This document shows positions 5,655-12,835 of a stretch of DNA of 12,954 bases, piece by piece. The notes under the pieces were generated by a model. The model did no database searches. It had not been told where the DNA came from and worked only from the letters and a program-made list of their open reading frames with translations. The translations under genes and the position numbers were made by a program. The DNA comes from UBA5026 sp949065595 (GTDB lineage Bacteria > Bacillota_I > Bacilli_A > RF39 > UBA660): contig CARSXK010000027.1 of NCBI GenBank assembly GCA_949065595.1, forward strand, positions 1 through 12,954, in the 5' to 3' direction. The stretch's first letter is position 1. Every line of letters starts with the position of its first letter.

Positions 5655-7853
5655 CTAAATTGTTGGATTTAATTGGGATTGTAATGTCAGTGTAACTTTC
5701 ATATCTGCAGTTAAAACAGTTCCCTGTGGAATACTTTGTTCCACCACAAACCCATAGCCGTCTATTTGATAAGGCAGACTCATTAATTCAAAAAAAGCAA
5801 TTGCGTCTTTTCGACTCCATCCATACATATTTGGCATTTGATAATCGGCTTGATTGGTCATTAAAATCAATCGGTCTCCTTCTACCAATCTCGTTCCTTC
5901 TTGGATGGATTGCTGAATGACTTTATCCCCCGTTCCAATGATAACCGTTTCAATTTTATTTTGTGACAGTTCTTCTACTACGGCTGAAACAGATTTATTG
6001 TAATAAGAAGATACATAGTAACTTTGTTGTTCTACCGTTTCATTTACATTCCCAAACATATTTTTATATTTTGCAATACTTTCCATAACAGATTTTGTTG
6101 CATTCGCAAGTCCTATACTGGTTCCATATTTTGGTAGTTTCATTGCCGCATATATAATAATTTCAGGGTCATCGTTTGGATACATTCCTGCAAAAGAGAA
6201 GATATATGAGTTAGCCCCTGTCAAATAGCTTCCTGTTGCATTATCGAATATTTGTGAAGTTCCTGTTTTTCCAATAATATCAAAGCCCTCAATGTCATAA
6301 AGATATCCAGTAGAACCAGGGTCTCTTCCGTGAACTGTATTATACATCAGTTCCTTCATTTTTTTCACAGTAGAAGTTTGAATTAATTGTTCGCTTTCTT
6401 GCCTTTGACGTTCGTAGTGAATTTCACCTGTATTGGGATTGACAATTTTACTAACAATATGAGGTGTTAACATCTTTCCATCATTGGAAATTAAAGTCAA
6501 AGCCTGCAATTGCTGAATCGCTGTTGTGGTAATTCCTTGTCCAAAACCAGCAGTCGCTACTTCAATTGGATAAGTAAACCGCAAACTACCAGATTGTTCA
6601 CGGGATAGTTCAATCCCTGTATTTTTTCCAAAGCCATATTTTTCAAAACAATCTTGTAATTCTTTACGAGAAAGATGGCGTTCTATCAGGTTTACAATCC
6701 CTACATTACTGGAATATTCATAGCCTTTATCAAAAGTGATAGTTCCCCAACCAATTCCACCATTCCAATCCTTAATGGTATCCTCTCCCATTTGGTAACT
6801 ACCAGATAAAAAGGTCTCATTTCCATCATATTTATTATTTTCCAAAGCACACATATACGTATAGGTTTTCATGGTAGATCCCGGTTCAAATGGCTGTGAA
6901 ATCAGCGGATTTTCATAATTGACAATTTCACGGATATTGGGATCAAACGAAGGTGTTGCACTGGTGCCTAAAATATCTCCTGTTTTGGCATCCATGGCTG
7001 TAATCATCAACCATTCTGGATGATAAATATTTTGAGCATCTTTGACGGCAGTTTCAATGAATCTTTGAATATTCGCATCGATTGTCAAATACACATCATA
7101 TCCATCTTCACTTGCAGCAGAGGTTTCTTTTGTACCTGCAATCTTATACCCATAACGATCTTGCTGATATTCAATAAAACCATCTTTTCCTTTTAATATA
7201 TCATTGTATTTGGATTCAATTCCAAGTTCTCCTATAATTTCAGTTATACTCGAAGTATTTCCACTTTCATCTATTTCAGTCACTTCGGTATCTTTCGCAT
7301 AACCGATAATATAAGACGCAAAATCACCATTGGGATAATATCGTTTTTGACTTTCTGTAAAATCAATTCCAGCAATTCCCAAATTTTCAATTTCTTCTTT
7401 TTTTAATTCGGTAATTCCTTTTCCAGCACGTCCTAATTCAATTTGATATACATTATTTATTTTTCCTCGATCAAAGTACCCTTTTAACGTTTCTACTTCT
7501 ACTTCTAAAACAGGGGCCAATTTTTCGGCAACCATATCGGTTTCACTATCTTTGATATAAAAGTCTCCCATATAAACCTTACTACGTTCTAAATGTGCCA
7601 CAATGGTATAGGAACTCACATTAAGCGCTAAAATATTTTGGTTGTTATCAAAAATACGTCCACGAGTCGCTTTGATGGTTTTATGAACTGTATTTCTTGT
7701 TTGAGCAAAGGCATCCATATCTTTTCCATATACTTTTTTGGAGAGTGATAAATAGCCAAATTGAAGATACAATAAAAAAAGACAAAGAAAAAAGAAATAA
7801 AAAACAAATTTTGGTAAACTCCATGTTTTTTTAACCTTTTTCTTTGTATTCAT
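5655..7853 (-). CDS. PASTA-containing class B penicillin-binding protein (division transpeptidase, PBP2B/2X type)
   Basis: The 732-residue septal D,D-transpeptidase crosslinks peptidoglycan during division. Order: short basic cytosolic tail, one membrane helix (about 15-35), dimerisation/pedestal domain with TRGRIFDNNQNILA, transpeptidase domain, and two C-terminal PASTA repeats (about 613-667 and 671-726). Active-site motifs are intact: STMK at 326-329 (nucleophile S326), SSN at 381-383, KTGT at 529-532. The start ATG 7853 is preferred over TTG 7865 because GAGGTG (7858-7863) precedes it; translation then begins 8 nt after the ftsL stop. The order mraZ-rsmH-ftsL-pbp is that of Bacillota dcw clusters, where this gene is pbpB or pbpX; spoVD is a close alternative that sequence alone cannot exclude. 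PASTA domains suggest muropeptide sensing or allosteric control. It should partner with FtsL and an FtsW located elsewhere. Confidence 0.93.
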   Translation of the reverse strand: MNTKKKVKKTWSLPKFVFYFFFLCLFLLYLQFGYLSLSKKVYGKDMDAFAQTRNTVHKTIKATRGRIFDNNQNILALNVSSYTIVAHLERSKVYMGDFYIKDSETDMVAEKLAPVLEVEVETLKGYFDRGKINNVYQIELGRAGKGITELKKEEIENLGIAGIDFTESQKRYYPNGDFASYIIGYAKDTEVTEIDESGNTSSITEIIGELGIESKYNDILKGKDGFIEYQQDRYGYKIAGTKETSAASEDGYDVYLTIDANIQRFIETAVKDAQNIYHPEWLMITAMDAKTGDILGTSATPSFDPNIREIVNYENPLISQPFEPGSTMKTYTYMCALENNKYDGNETFLSGSYQMGEDTIKDWNGGIGWGTITFDKGYEYSSNVGIVNLIERHLSRKELQDCFEKYGFGKNTGIELSREQSGSLRFTYPIEVATAGFGQGITTTAIQQLQALTLISNDGKMLTPHIVSKIVNPNTGEIHYERQRQESEQLIQTSTVKKMKELMYNTVHGRDPGSTGYLYDIEGFDIIGKTGTSQIFDNATGSYLTGANSYIFSFAGMYPNDDPEIIIYAAMKLPKYGTSIGLANATKSVMESIAKYKNMFGNVNETVEQQSYYVSSYYNKSVSAVVEELSQNKIETVIIGTGDKVIQQSIQEGTRLVEGDRLILMTNQADYQMPNMYGWSRKDAIAFFELMSLPYQIDGYGFVVEQSIPQGTVLTADMKVTLTLQSQLNPTI

Positions 7854-7861
7854 ATTACACC

Positions 7862-8158
7862 TCAATCATTGATTACCATAATATTTTCATTGTTATAAGC
7901 AAGTCCCATATCTTTTACAATATCTTTGATTTTATCGAATGCTGTTAATTCATTCACTTGCATCGTCAAGCTTTCGTTTCGTTTCTCTTGACTGCTTACT
8001 TCATAGCGGACTTTTTCAACACTCATATTTAAGTGTTGGGTGCCAGCACCACAAAATATTTTTAATAATATGGTCAAAGAAAAGCAGAGTATCGCTGTTC
8101 CATATAATAATTTTTCACCTTTTGTAATCCGTAATTTTCTTACCCTTCTTTTTGCCAT
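7862..8158 (-). CDS. ftsL: Cell division protein FtsL
   Basis: A 98-residue bitopic membrane protein: a basic N-terminal tail (MAKRRVRKLRITKGEK), one helix at about 18-37, then a short extracytoplasmic coiled coil (about 43-75) ending in DKIKDIVKDMGLAYNNENI, the typical FtsL/DivIC 'A-x-x-LGM' like tail. Sequence identity in this family is low, so the call rests on size, topology and position between rsmH and the division PBP. It should form the FtsL-DivIC(FtsB)-DivIB complex that activates septal synthesis. The ribosome site GAGGGAG begins right at the rsmH stop; the 12-nt gap implies tight coupling. Confidence 0.85.
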   Translation of the reverse strand: MAKRRVRKLRITKGEKLLYGTAILCFSLTILLKIFCGAGTQHLNMSVEKVRYEVSSQEKRNESLTMQVNELTAFDKIKDIVKDMGLAYNNENIMVIND

Positions 8159-8170
8159 AATTTTTCTCCC

Positions 8171-9097
8171 TCATTTTATTCTTTCTATTACTCTTAATTT
8201 CGCACTACGTGCACGATTATTTTCTTCTAATTCTTTTTCTTTTACTGATTCAGTTGTAATGTATTTGTAATGGGGTAAGTATTCATCTGGAATCACAGGT
8301 AATTTTCCCAGCACAGGGTCTATTTGGCTTACCTCTTTGAATTTATTTTTACAAATACGATCTTCTAGGGAATGGAATGTAATTACACAAATTCTTCCCC
8401 CCACTTTGATTTGCGTCAGCGCCTGTTCTAAAGCACTTTCTAATACTTCTAATTCATGATTGACTTCAATACGAATCGATTGAAATACTTTACGAGCAGG
8501 ATGCTTTTCTCGTTTGTATTTTTCTGGGACATTTTCTTTGATAATGTCTACCAATTCTAAAGTGGTTTGAATTGGCTTTTTGGCTCTCGCTTTTTCAATT
8601 GCAGAAGCGATACGATATGCATATTTTTCTTCTCCATAGTTTTGAAAGATGTATGTTAAATCAGTACATGAGTAAGTATTGATTACATCATAAGCGGAAA
8701 GCGGATTTGATCTATCCATACGCATATCCAAAGGTGCATCTTTATGAAAACTGAAGCCTCGATAATCTTCATCCAATTGTGGGCTAGAAACACCCAAATC
8801 AAATAGGATACCATCGACTTCTTCTACCTTTCTTTTTTGTAGTTCTTGTTTGAGATGGACAAAATTGCTTTTTATGATTTCATAATTGGATGCAACGGAA
8901 CGTAAACGATTTTGACTGTAAGCAATGGCCTCTTCGTCTTGGTCAAAGGCATAAAGGAAACCCATTGGAATTTTTTTTAAAATTTCACTACTATGTCCTC
9001 CATATCCTAACGTACAGTCTACTATCACACTGTTTTCTTTTACGTTTAAATATTTCAAACATTCTTCTAATAATACACTTTTATGCACTTCACTCAC
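8171..9097 (-). CDS. rsmH: 16S rRNA (cytosine-1402-N4)-methyltransferase RsmH (MraW)
   Basis: This 308-residue enzyme adds the N4-methyl group to C1402 in the ribosomal P site, using SAM. Family motifs are complete: HKSVLLEE at the start, the SAM-binding DCTLGYGGHS (27-36), FDLGVSSPQLD (99-109), RGFSF and DMRMD, SIRIEVNHEL (207-216), and ITFHSLEDR (239-247). Length is normal (about 310). It starts with GTG 9097, overlapping the mraZ stop in a GTGA overlap. A second GTG three codons on (giving MHKSVLL) has the better-placed GGGTGAG and is an alternative start. Translation is probably coupled to mraZ. Confidence 0.96.
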   Translation of the reverse strand: MSEVHKSVLLEECLKYLNVKENSVIVDCTLGYGGHSSEILKKIPMGFLYAFDQDEEAIAYSQNRLRSVASNYEIIKSNFVHLKQELQKRKVEEVDGILFDLGVSSPQLDEDYRGFSFHKDAPLDMRMDRSNPLSAYDVINTYSCTDLTYIFQNYGEEKYAYRIASAIEKARAKKPIQTTLELVDIIKENVPEKYKREKHPARKVFQSIRIEVNHELEVLESALEQALTQIKVGGRICVITFHSLEDRICKNKFKEVSQIDPVLGKLPVIPDEYLPHYKYITTESVKEKELEENNRARSAKLRVIERIK

Positions 9098-9525
9098 CCA
9101 AGTTCTGCTGAAAATAGTTTATCGGCAATATCGGAAAAATTTTCCTCATTGGCATCAATAAATTGTTCCCAACTGGTTTGACTCCAAATTTCCAGTCGAT
9201 CGTTTACTCCAATAATGACACAGTCTTTTTCTAAATCTGCATATTTGCTAAGTGGGATGGGAATATTGATTCTTCCTTGTTTATCGAAATTGGTCAATGT
9301 TGCTCCTGATAGAAAGAACCGCATAAAGTTTCGGGCATCTTTGGTATTGGGTAGTTCTTTATATTTCGAAATCACCTGATTCCATTCTTCCTGTGGATAA
9401 ACAAATAGACAGTTATCGAGTCCTCTTGTAACGACAAATTCGTTCCCTAATTGTTCTCTGATTTTAGCAGGAAGTGTTAATCTTCCTTTGTCATCAATGG
9501 TATGATGATATTCCCCCATGAACAT
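9094..9525 (-). CDS. mraZ: Transcriptional regulator MraZ
   Basis: A 143-residue protein with two AbrB-like swapped-hairpin repeats, DDKGRLTLPAKIRE (11-24) and DKQGRINIPIPLSKY (81-95). It forms ring-shaped oligomers that bind TGG-type boxes upstream of its own operon. ATG 9525 gives MFMGEYHHT, the same N-terminus as the Bacillus protein, with GGGTGAT (9530-9536 region) as ribosome site; the frame also opens at a GTG 12 nt upstream, which is less likely. First gene of the division cluster; four matching operator boxes lie at 9532-9566, so autoregulation is expected. The box nearest the gene overlaps the ribosome site, so bound MraZ covers DNA encoding the leader. Confidence 0.96.
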   Translation of the reverse strand: MFMGEYHHTIDDKGRLTLPAKIREQLGNEFVVTRGLDNCLFVYPQEEWNQVISKYKELPNTKDARNFMRFFLSGATLTNFDKQGRINIPIPLSKYADLEKDCVIIGVNDRLEIWSQTSWEQFIDANEENFSDIADKLFSAELG

Positions 9526-9531
9526 AAAATC

Positions 9532-9566
9532 ACCCACATTTCTCCACTTTCAACCACTCACTACCA
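9532..9566 (-). promoter_or_regulatory. MraZ operator: four TGGNN boxes at 10-bp spacing
   Basis: Read on the minus strand: TGGTA (9566-9562), TGGTT (9556-9552), TGGAG (9546-9542), TGGGT (9536-9532), each separated by exactly 5 nt. E. coli MraZ binds TGGGN direct repeats with 5-nt spacers, and Mycoplasma uses related AAAGTG boxes, so this is the expected operator. It lies just after the -10, covering the predicted start site and the leader. Confidence 0.87.
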
Positions 9567-9568
9567 CT

Positions 9569-9597
9569 ATTTTACTATTTTATTGGGTAATTGTAAA
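9569..9597 (-). promoter_or_regulatory. Promoter of the mraZ-rsmH-ftsL-pbp operon
   Basis: On the minus strand TTTACA (9597-9592), exactly 17 nt, TAAAAT (9574-9569). The start should be near 9562-9563, at the first MraZ box. No other good promoter was seen within the cluster before the pilin-like gene. Confidence 0.8.
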
Positions 9598-9646
9598 GAT
9601 TATTATCACAAAAATATTATTTTCTTTACTTTCATAAAAAGATAAC

Positions 9647-9674
9647 AAAAAAAAGAAATCTTTCTTTCGATTTC
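9647..9674 (-). terminator. Intrinsic terminator of the rnhB-DHH-Nudix-MBL operon
   Basis: On the minus strand GAAATC (9674-9669), 8-nt loop, GATTTC (9660-9655), then eight T (9654-9647). The stem is short and GC-poor but the T tract is strong. It lies about 117 nt after the MBL-fold stop and 50 nt before the mraZ promoter. Confidence 0.62.
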
Positions 9675-9700
9675 AGTTATATATATAATATTGAATTTGA

Positions 9701-9735
9701 AAACCAAATATTATAAACACTATTTTATTTGGTTT
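9701..9735. repeat. 10-bp inverted repeat in the 3' region of the MBL-fold gene
   Basis: AAACCAAATA (9701-9710) and TATTTGGTTT (9726-9735) pair perfectly with a 15-nt loop. It lies between the MBL-fold stop and the T-tract terminator. It may be a first, weaker terminator or a 3'-end stabilising hairpin. Confidence 0.55.
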
Positions 9736-9790
9736 GAAACCTAGAGTTTTCGATTTTGTGGAATCAATTTGATATATGTTGTCTACTTTA

Positions 9791-10315
9791 TTATTGAAAA
9801 TAAATATTATTTTCTTTTTCCAAGCCTAATGTTGTATTTTCTCCATGGCCTGGATAGCATTTGACATAATCTGGATAAGACTTTATCTTTCGAATACTTT
9901 GTTTCATTACTTCCATATTTCCAGTTTCTAAATCAGTTCTACCTATGGTATTTTGAAAAATAAAATCACCTACAAACATAAAACGATAGGATTTAAAATA
10001 AAATGTAATTGAATCGCTAGAGTGTCCAGGTGTTGAAATCACTTCAAAAGAAAATGGTCCAATTTCATAGGCTTGTTCTTTTGTATGAAAAGCATCATAA
10101 ACGGGAACATTGTATTTTTGAATCAATGTTTTTAAAGCACCTACATGGTCTTTATGATGATGGGTAACAAGAATTGCGAGTAATTTATTTTTTCCAATTT
10201 GTCTTTCAATTGCATATAGTTCATCCCCAGGATCAATGACAAGACAAGTACCATTCTGTTCTAAAATGTAGCAGTTACAGGATAAGTATCCCACTTCAAT
10301 TTTTCTCACATTCAT
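9791..10315 (-). CDS. Metallo-beta-lactamase-fold hydrolase (glyoxalase II-like)
   Basis: A 174-residue metal hydrolase. Zinc-ligand motifs are complete: THHHKDH (51-57, with H52, H54, D56, H57), STPGHS with H98, VGD with D117, and PGHGENT with H157. The closest architecture is the small GloB/YcbL-type subgroup, which hydrolyses thioesters such as S-D-lactoylglutathione or bacillithiol adducts; the true substrate is unknown. It is shorter than the usual ~205-215 residues of YqgX/YcbL, with the C-terminal part reduced. ATG 10315 lies inside the end of the Nudix gene (20-nt overlap), with GGAGG at 10322-10326, 6 nt upstream. Last gene of a four-gene minus-strand operon. Cytosolic; no signal peptide. 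Confidence 0.88.
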   Translation of the reverse strand: MNVRKIEVGYLSCNCYILEQNGTCLVIDPGDELYAIERQIGKNKLLAILVTHHHKDHVGALKTLIQKYNVPVYDAFHTKEQAYEIGPFSFEVISTPGHSSDSITFYFKSYRFMFVGDFIFQNTIGRTDLETGNMEVMKQSIRKIKSYPDYVKCYPGHGENTTLGLEKENNIYFQ

Positions 10316-10823
10316 ATTCTGCCTCCAATTGCTTTAATACATCCATAAAATAAGGTTGCTTGACAAAATTGGGATTTTCAAAATACCAATTTTTCAAAAT
10401 AGATAATGGTACATAGCAAACATCTTCGACTTCCTCTTTTTGAAGGGTTAATGTTTTTAAATCTATCTCTTTATCTAGTAAATAAACATCCAAAAACATA
10501 GGCTTGCTATTTTTTTGGGCGGGAAAGCGAAATAGATATTTGAGTTCAGATTCTAATACGTCAATTCCCAGTTCTTCTTTTATTTCCCTTTGCATGGATT
10601 GCTTACTACTTTCTTTTGCACGTGCCCTTCCACCAGTAATATCCCACATTCCAGCAAAGGAGTGTTTTTCACTACTACGTTTTTGTAGTAAAATTTCGCC
10701 TTTATGATTACGAATCCATACATGAACCCCTAGTGTATAATTGTTGTCTTTTTTGGCCAAGGAACGTTCCTTTATTACACCTGTTTTTTCTCCATATTCA
10801 TCCAATATATCCACAAATTCCAT
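10296..10823 (-). CDS. Nudix hydrolase (IDI/YfcD-like)
   Basis: A 175-residue protein with a full Nudix box: G65-x5-E71 and then REIKEELGI (79-87), matching G-x5-E-x7-REUxEExGU. The opening MEFVDILDEYGEKTG...RSLAKK and VHVWIRNHKGEILLQKRS put it in the isopentenyl-diphosphate-isomerase-like branch, which includes YfcD-type hydrolases of unknown substrate. The cysteine needed by true IDI is not evident, so a house-cleaning pyrophosphatase is more likely. The ATG follows the DHH gene's TAA with no gap, so translation is probably coupled. Its last 20 nt overlap the MBL-fold gene. Substrate cannot be read from sequence. Confidence 0.9.
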   Translation of the reverse strand: MEFVDILDEYGEKTGVIKERSLAKKDNNYTLGVHVWIRNHKGEILLQKRSSEKHSFAGMWDITGGRARAKESSKQSMQREIKEELGIDVLESELKYLFRFPAQKNSKPMFLDVYLLDKEIDLKTLTLQKEEVEDVCYVPLSILKNWYFENPNFVKQPYFMDVLKQLEAEYECEKN

Positions 10824-11744
10824 TTATAAAATCTCACTTTCTTTAAATAAAAGCTTAATAATTTGGCTCTGAAGGTCATGAGGAAGAGGACTTCCTCCTG
10901 CGTGCTTGTGTCCTCCACCATTATATTTTTGAGCAAGTACATTAATATTGATATCTGGTTTAATCGCTCTATAAGAAACGCTTCTATCCACGTTAATGAG
11001 AATGGCAATATCGATTTTGTCTTGATAAAGTTCTGCCATACGATTTCCGAGAATACTTCTATGTTGTTCTGCAAAAACAATTCCAACTTTCACTCCATCG
11101 ATGGTCGCGAATTTAACATGCTCTAGTTTTTCTGTAATATAACGTTCTGTTTGTTTTTCTAATACATCTATAGTGGCTTTTTCGATTTCTGTAAGTTGGA
11201 ATGTATCATTTTCTAAAATGTAATTGAAAAAATGTTCAATATAAGCTTCTCTACCGTAAATATCATAGAGCATACGGAAATGAATCGCATCCTGTTTGTA
11301 TTCTTCTATAAAATCAAAAGTATCATTTTCTCTTACCAATTCCATCATTTGCTTTAAAACTTCTTTTTCAAATATTGGATGATTGGTTTTTTGTTTCAAA
11401 TACTCATAAAACAAAGTCGTTCCACATTCCTTTTTTTCACCATTCTTGACAACCACATGTTCAAAAGAATATCGGTTTAAATCAAGATTACTTTCATGAT
11501 GATCATAAACTTCTACTTTTTCCCTTGCAGTTTCTTCAACCACTTTGGCCATTTCCTCTGACATATTGAGATCTACAATATAAATTTTTTCATATTCTTT
11601 TTGTAGCACATCTTTTAAAATATCATCTACTTCTTTTACCTCACAAGAATAAACATCTGTATTGGGGAAGACCAATTTCATCAAAATGATTGGAAAGGCT
11701 CCATCTGGGTCTGCAATATGTGTAATCAAACAATATTGGTTCAT
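10824..11744 (-). CDS. DHH/DHHA1-family phosphoesterase
   Basis: A 306-residue metal-dependent phosphoesterase. Seen in order: H9 with D12 and D14 (HIADPDG), IVDLNMS with D58, the signature DHHES (81-85), END (D141 region), and the C-terminal DHHA1 domain with YNGGGHKHAGG (274-284), which binds the substrate phosphate. Family members degrade nano-RNA and pAp (NrnA) or cyclic dinucleotide products (pGpG, pApA); which of these applies is open. The first motif is spaced H-x2-D-x-D rather than NrnA's H-x3-D-x-D, so it may be a distinct subgroup. ATG 11744 overlaps the rnhB stop as ATGA; AAGGAG (11752-11757) inside rnhB is its ribosome site. Confidence 0.9.
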   Translation of the reverse strand: MNQYCLITHIADPDGAFPIILMKLVFPNTDVYSCEVKEVDDILKDVLQKEYEKIYIVDLNMSEEMAKVVEETAREKVEVYDHHESNLDLNRYSFEHVVVKNGEKKECGTTLFYEYLKQKTNHPIFEKEVLKQMMELVRENDTFDFIEEYKQDAIHFRMLYDIYGREAYIEHFFNYILENDTFQLTEIEKATIDVLEKQTERYITEKLEHVKFATIDGVKVGIVFAEQHRSILGNRMAELYQDKIDIAILINVDRSVSYRAIKPDININVLAQKYNGGGHKHAGGSPLPHDLQSQIIKLLFKESEIL

Positions 11745-12364
11745 ATTTGCACTCCTTCTATATAGTCCTGAACAGGCTTATACGTTTTACGATATCCATC
11801 TATCAATCCATATTGATGAATTGCTTCTATATGTTTTTTGGTTGGATATCCTTTATGTTTTTTATACCCATACATTGGATATTTTTGATCTAATTCAATC
11901 ATCATATGGTCCCTTGTCACTTTCGCAATTACACTTGCAGCTGCGATGGAAATACTTTTGGCATCTCCCTTTATGATAGAGGTACTTGCAACATTTAAGT
12001 CTAATTTCATGGCATCAATCAGTACATGTTCTAATGGGATCTTTTGTTGGGTCTGTTCAATGGCTTTTTTCATCGCAAGTTTGGTTGCCTCATAAATATT
12101 GACTTCATCAATGATTTCTGGAGAGACAATTCCAATCCCATAGGCAAGACAATGTTCTATAATATAAGGATAAAATTGTTCTCTTTTCTTTTCGGTTAAT
12201 TTTTTAGAATCCGTCAGACCTTCTAAAACAAAGTTTTCGGGTAAGACACAACAAGCTGCGACCACAGGACCGATTAGAGGACCTCTTCCTACTTCATCCA
12301 CACCTCCGATATAATGGATATTTTGTTGATATAACTCTTTTTCATACTGATATAAATCTACCAT
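11741..12364 (-). CDS. rnhB: Ribonuclease HII
   Basis: The 207-residue RNase HII nicks RNA in RNA-DNA hybrids and at single ribonucleotides left in DNA. Motifs: GGVDEVGRGPLIGPVVAA (20-37, with D23, E24 and the ribonucleotide-sensing G26-R27-G28), DSKKLTEKKRE, LIDAMKL with D117, and KGDAKSISIAAASVIAKVTRD ending in D152, which complete the acidic site. The frame is open to an ATG at 12409, but ATG 12364 is preferred: GAGGTGA (12370-12376) precedes it and the TGTTACAAT -10 lies within the longer reading. Length resembles the short E. coli form rather than the 255-residue B. subtilis form. First gene of the operon. DNA repair and nucleotide clean-up functions cluster here. Confidence 0.96.
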   Translation of the reverse strand: MVDLYQYEKELYQQNIHYIGGVDEVGRGPLIGPVVAACCVLPENFVLEGLTDSKKLTEKKREQFYPYIIEHCLAYGIGIVSPEIIDEVNIYEATKLAMKKAIEQTQQKIPLEHVLIDAMKLDLNVASTSIIKGDAKSISIAAASVIAKVTRDHMMIELDQKYPMYGYKKHKGYPTKKHIEAIHQYGLIDGYRKTYKPVQDYIEGVQI

Positions 12365-12380
12365 ACTAGTCACCTCTTTT

Positions 12381-12389
12381 ATTGTAACA
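12381..12389 (-). promoter_or_regulatory. Extended -10 element of the rnhB operon
   Basis: On the minus strand TG-T-TACAAT, then AAAAG and AGGTGA. No acceptable -35 is visible. A start 6 nt past the -10 (A12375) would leave an 11-nt leader that begins with the ribosome site, as before rlmD and the pilin-like gene. Confidence 0.5.
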
Positions 12390-12437
12390 CACATTAGGGA
12401 TAAATGCATATACTTATGTTAGATAGGAGTGTTTGAA

Positions 12438-12761
12438 ATGATGAAAAAAGATAGACAATGTGGTGGGGTTCCTTCTTATCCAGTTTACCCACAATATCCA
12501 GGAATGGGAGGTCCTATGGGATATCCAATGCCAATGCAACCACCTATGGCACCCAGTATGCCACAAGGGTATCCTATGATGAATAATATGCCATCGACTT
12601 CTGTTTCTTCCAATACCATTGAACAACAAATGAATACTTTGGAACAACAAATTACACTTTTGGATAAACGTATTACAAATTTAGAAAATATGTATAATAA
12701 TTCTAATTCTGTCAATTACTCAAATACCAAATATAATAGTTCTAATTATCAAATGATGTAA
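12438..12761 (+). CDS. Small Pro/Met/Tyr-rich protein with coiled-coil C-terminus, function unknown
   Basis: A 107-residue protein I do not recognise. Residues 11-53 are low-complexity, rich in P, M, Y, G and Q (PMGYPMPMQPPMAPSMPQGY). Residues 57-86 form a clean coiled coil with I61, M65, L68, I72, L75, I79 and L82 at a/d positions. The tail (87-107) is Asn/Ser/Tyr-rich. C8 is the only cysteine. There is no signal peptide or membrane segment. The shape resembles small spore-coat or surface-adhesive proteins of Bacillota, where such Pro/Tyr-rich stretches are common, but this is only a compositional hint. ATG 12438 has AGGAG at 12425-12429; a GTG at 12429 overlaps that site and is rejected. 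A TATACT at 12409-12414 is a possible -10. It is divergent from rnhB and monocistronic, with a strong terminator. Confidence 0.7.
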   Translation: MMKKDRQCGGVPSYPVYPQYPGMGGPMGYPMPMQPPMAPSMPQGYPMMNNMPSTSVSSNTIEQQMNTLEQQITLLDKRITNLENMYNNSNSVNYSNTKYNSSNYQMM

Positions 12762-12764
12762 AGA

Positions 12765-12812
12765 AAAACTCACATGAAACACCCAATTGGGGATCGTTTA
12801 GTGAGTTTTTTT
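12765..12812 (+). terminator. Structured intrinsic terminator after the Pro/Met/Tyr-rich gene
   Basis: AAAACTCAC (12765-12773) pairs with GTGAGTTTT (12801-12809). Inside it AAAC (12777-12780) pairs with GTTT (12796-12799), and CCC (12782-12784) with GGG (12789-12791) around an AATT loop. Seven T follow (12806-12812). The complementary strand also gives a hairpin with a T-rich tail, so it may serve a minus-strand gene to the right. Confidence 0.82.
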
Positions 12813-12835
12813 ACTAAAATGATTCATTAAAAAGG

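Noticed and set aside
7853..7865. TTG start of the PBP giving four extra residues
   Set aside because: GAGGTG lies inside this extension, so it is the ribosome site for ATG 7853 rather than coding.
10775..11126. Frames of about 90-100 codons within the DHH gene
   Set aside because: They lie fully inside a gene with all catalytic motifs and have no ribosome site or family features.
12414..12715. Minus-strand frames opposite the Pro/Met/Tyr-rich gene
   Set aside because: They are His/Trp- or Ile/Gly-rich shadows of the low-complexity codons and have no ribosome sites.
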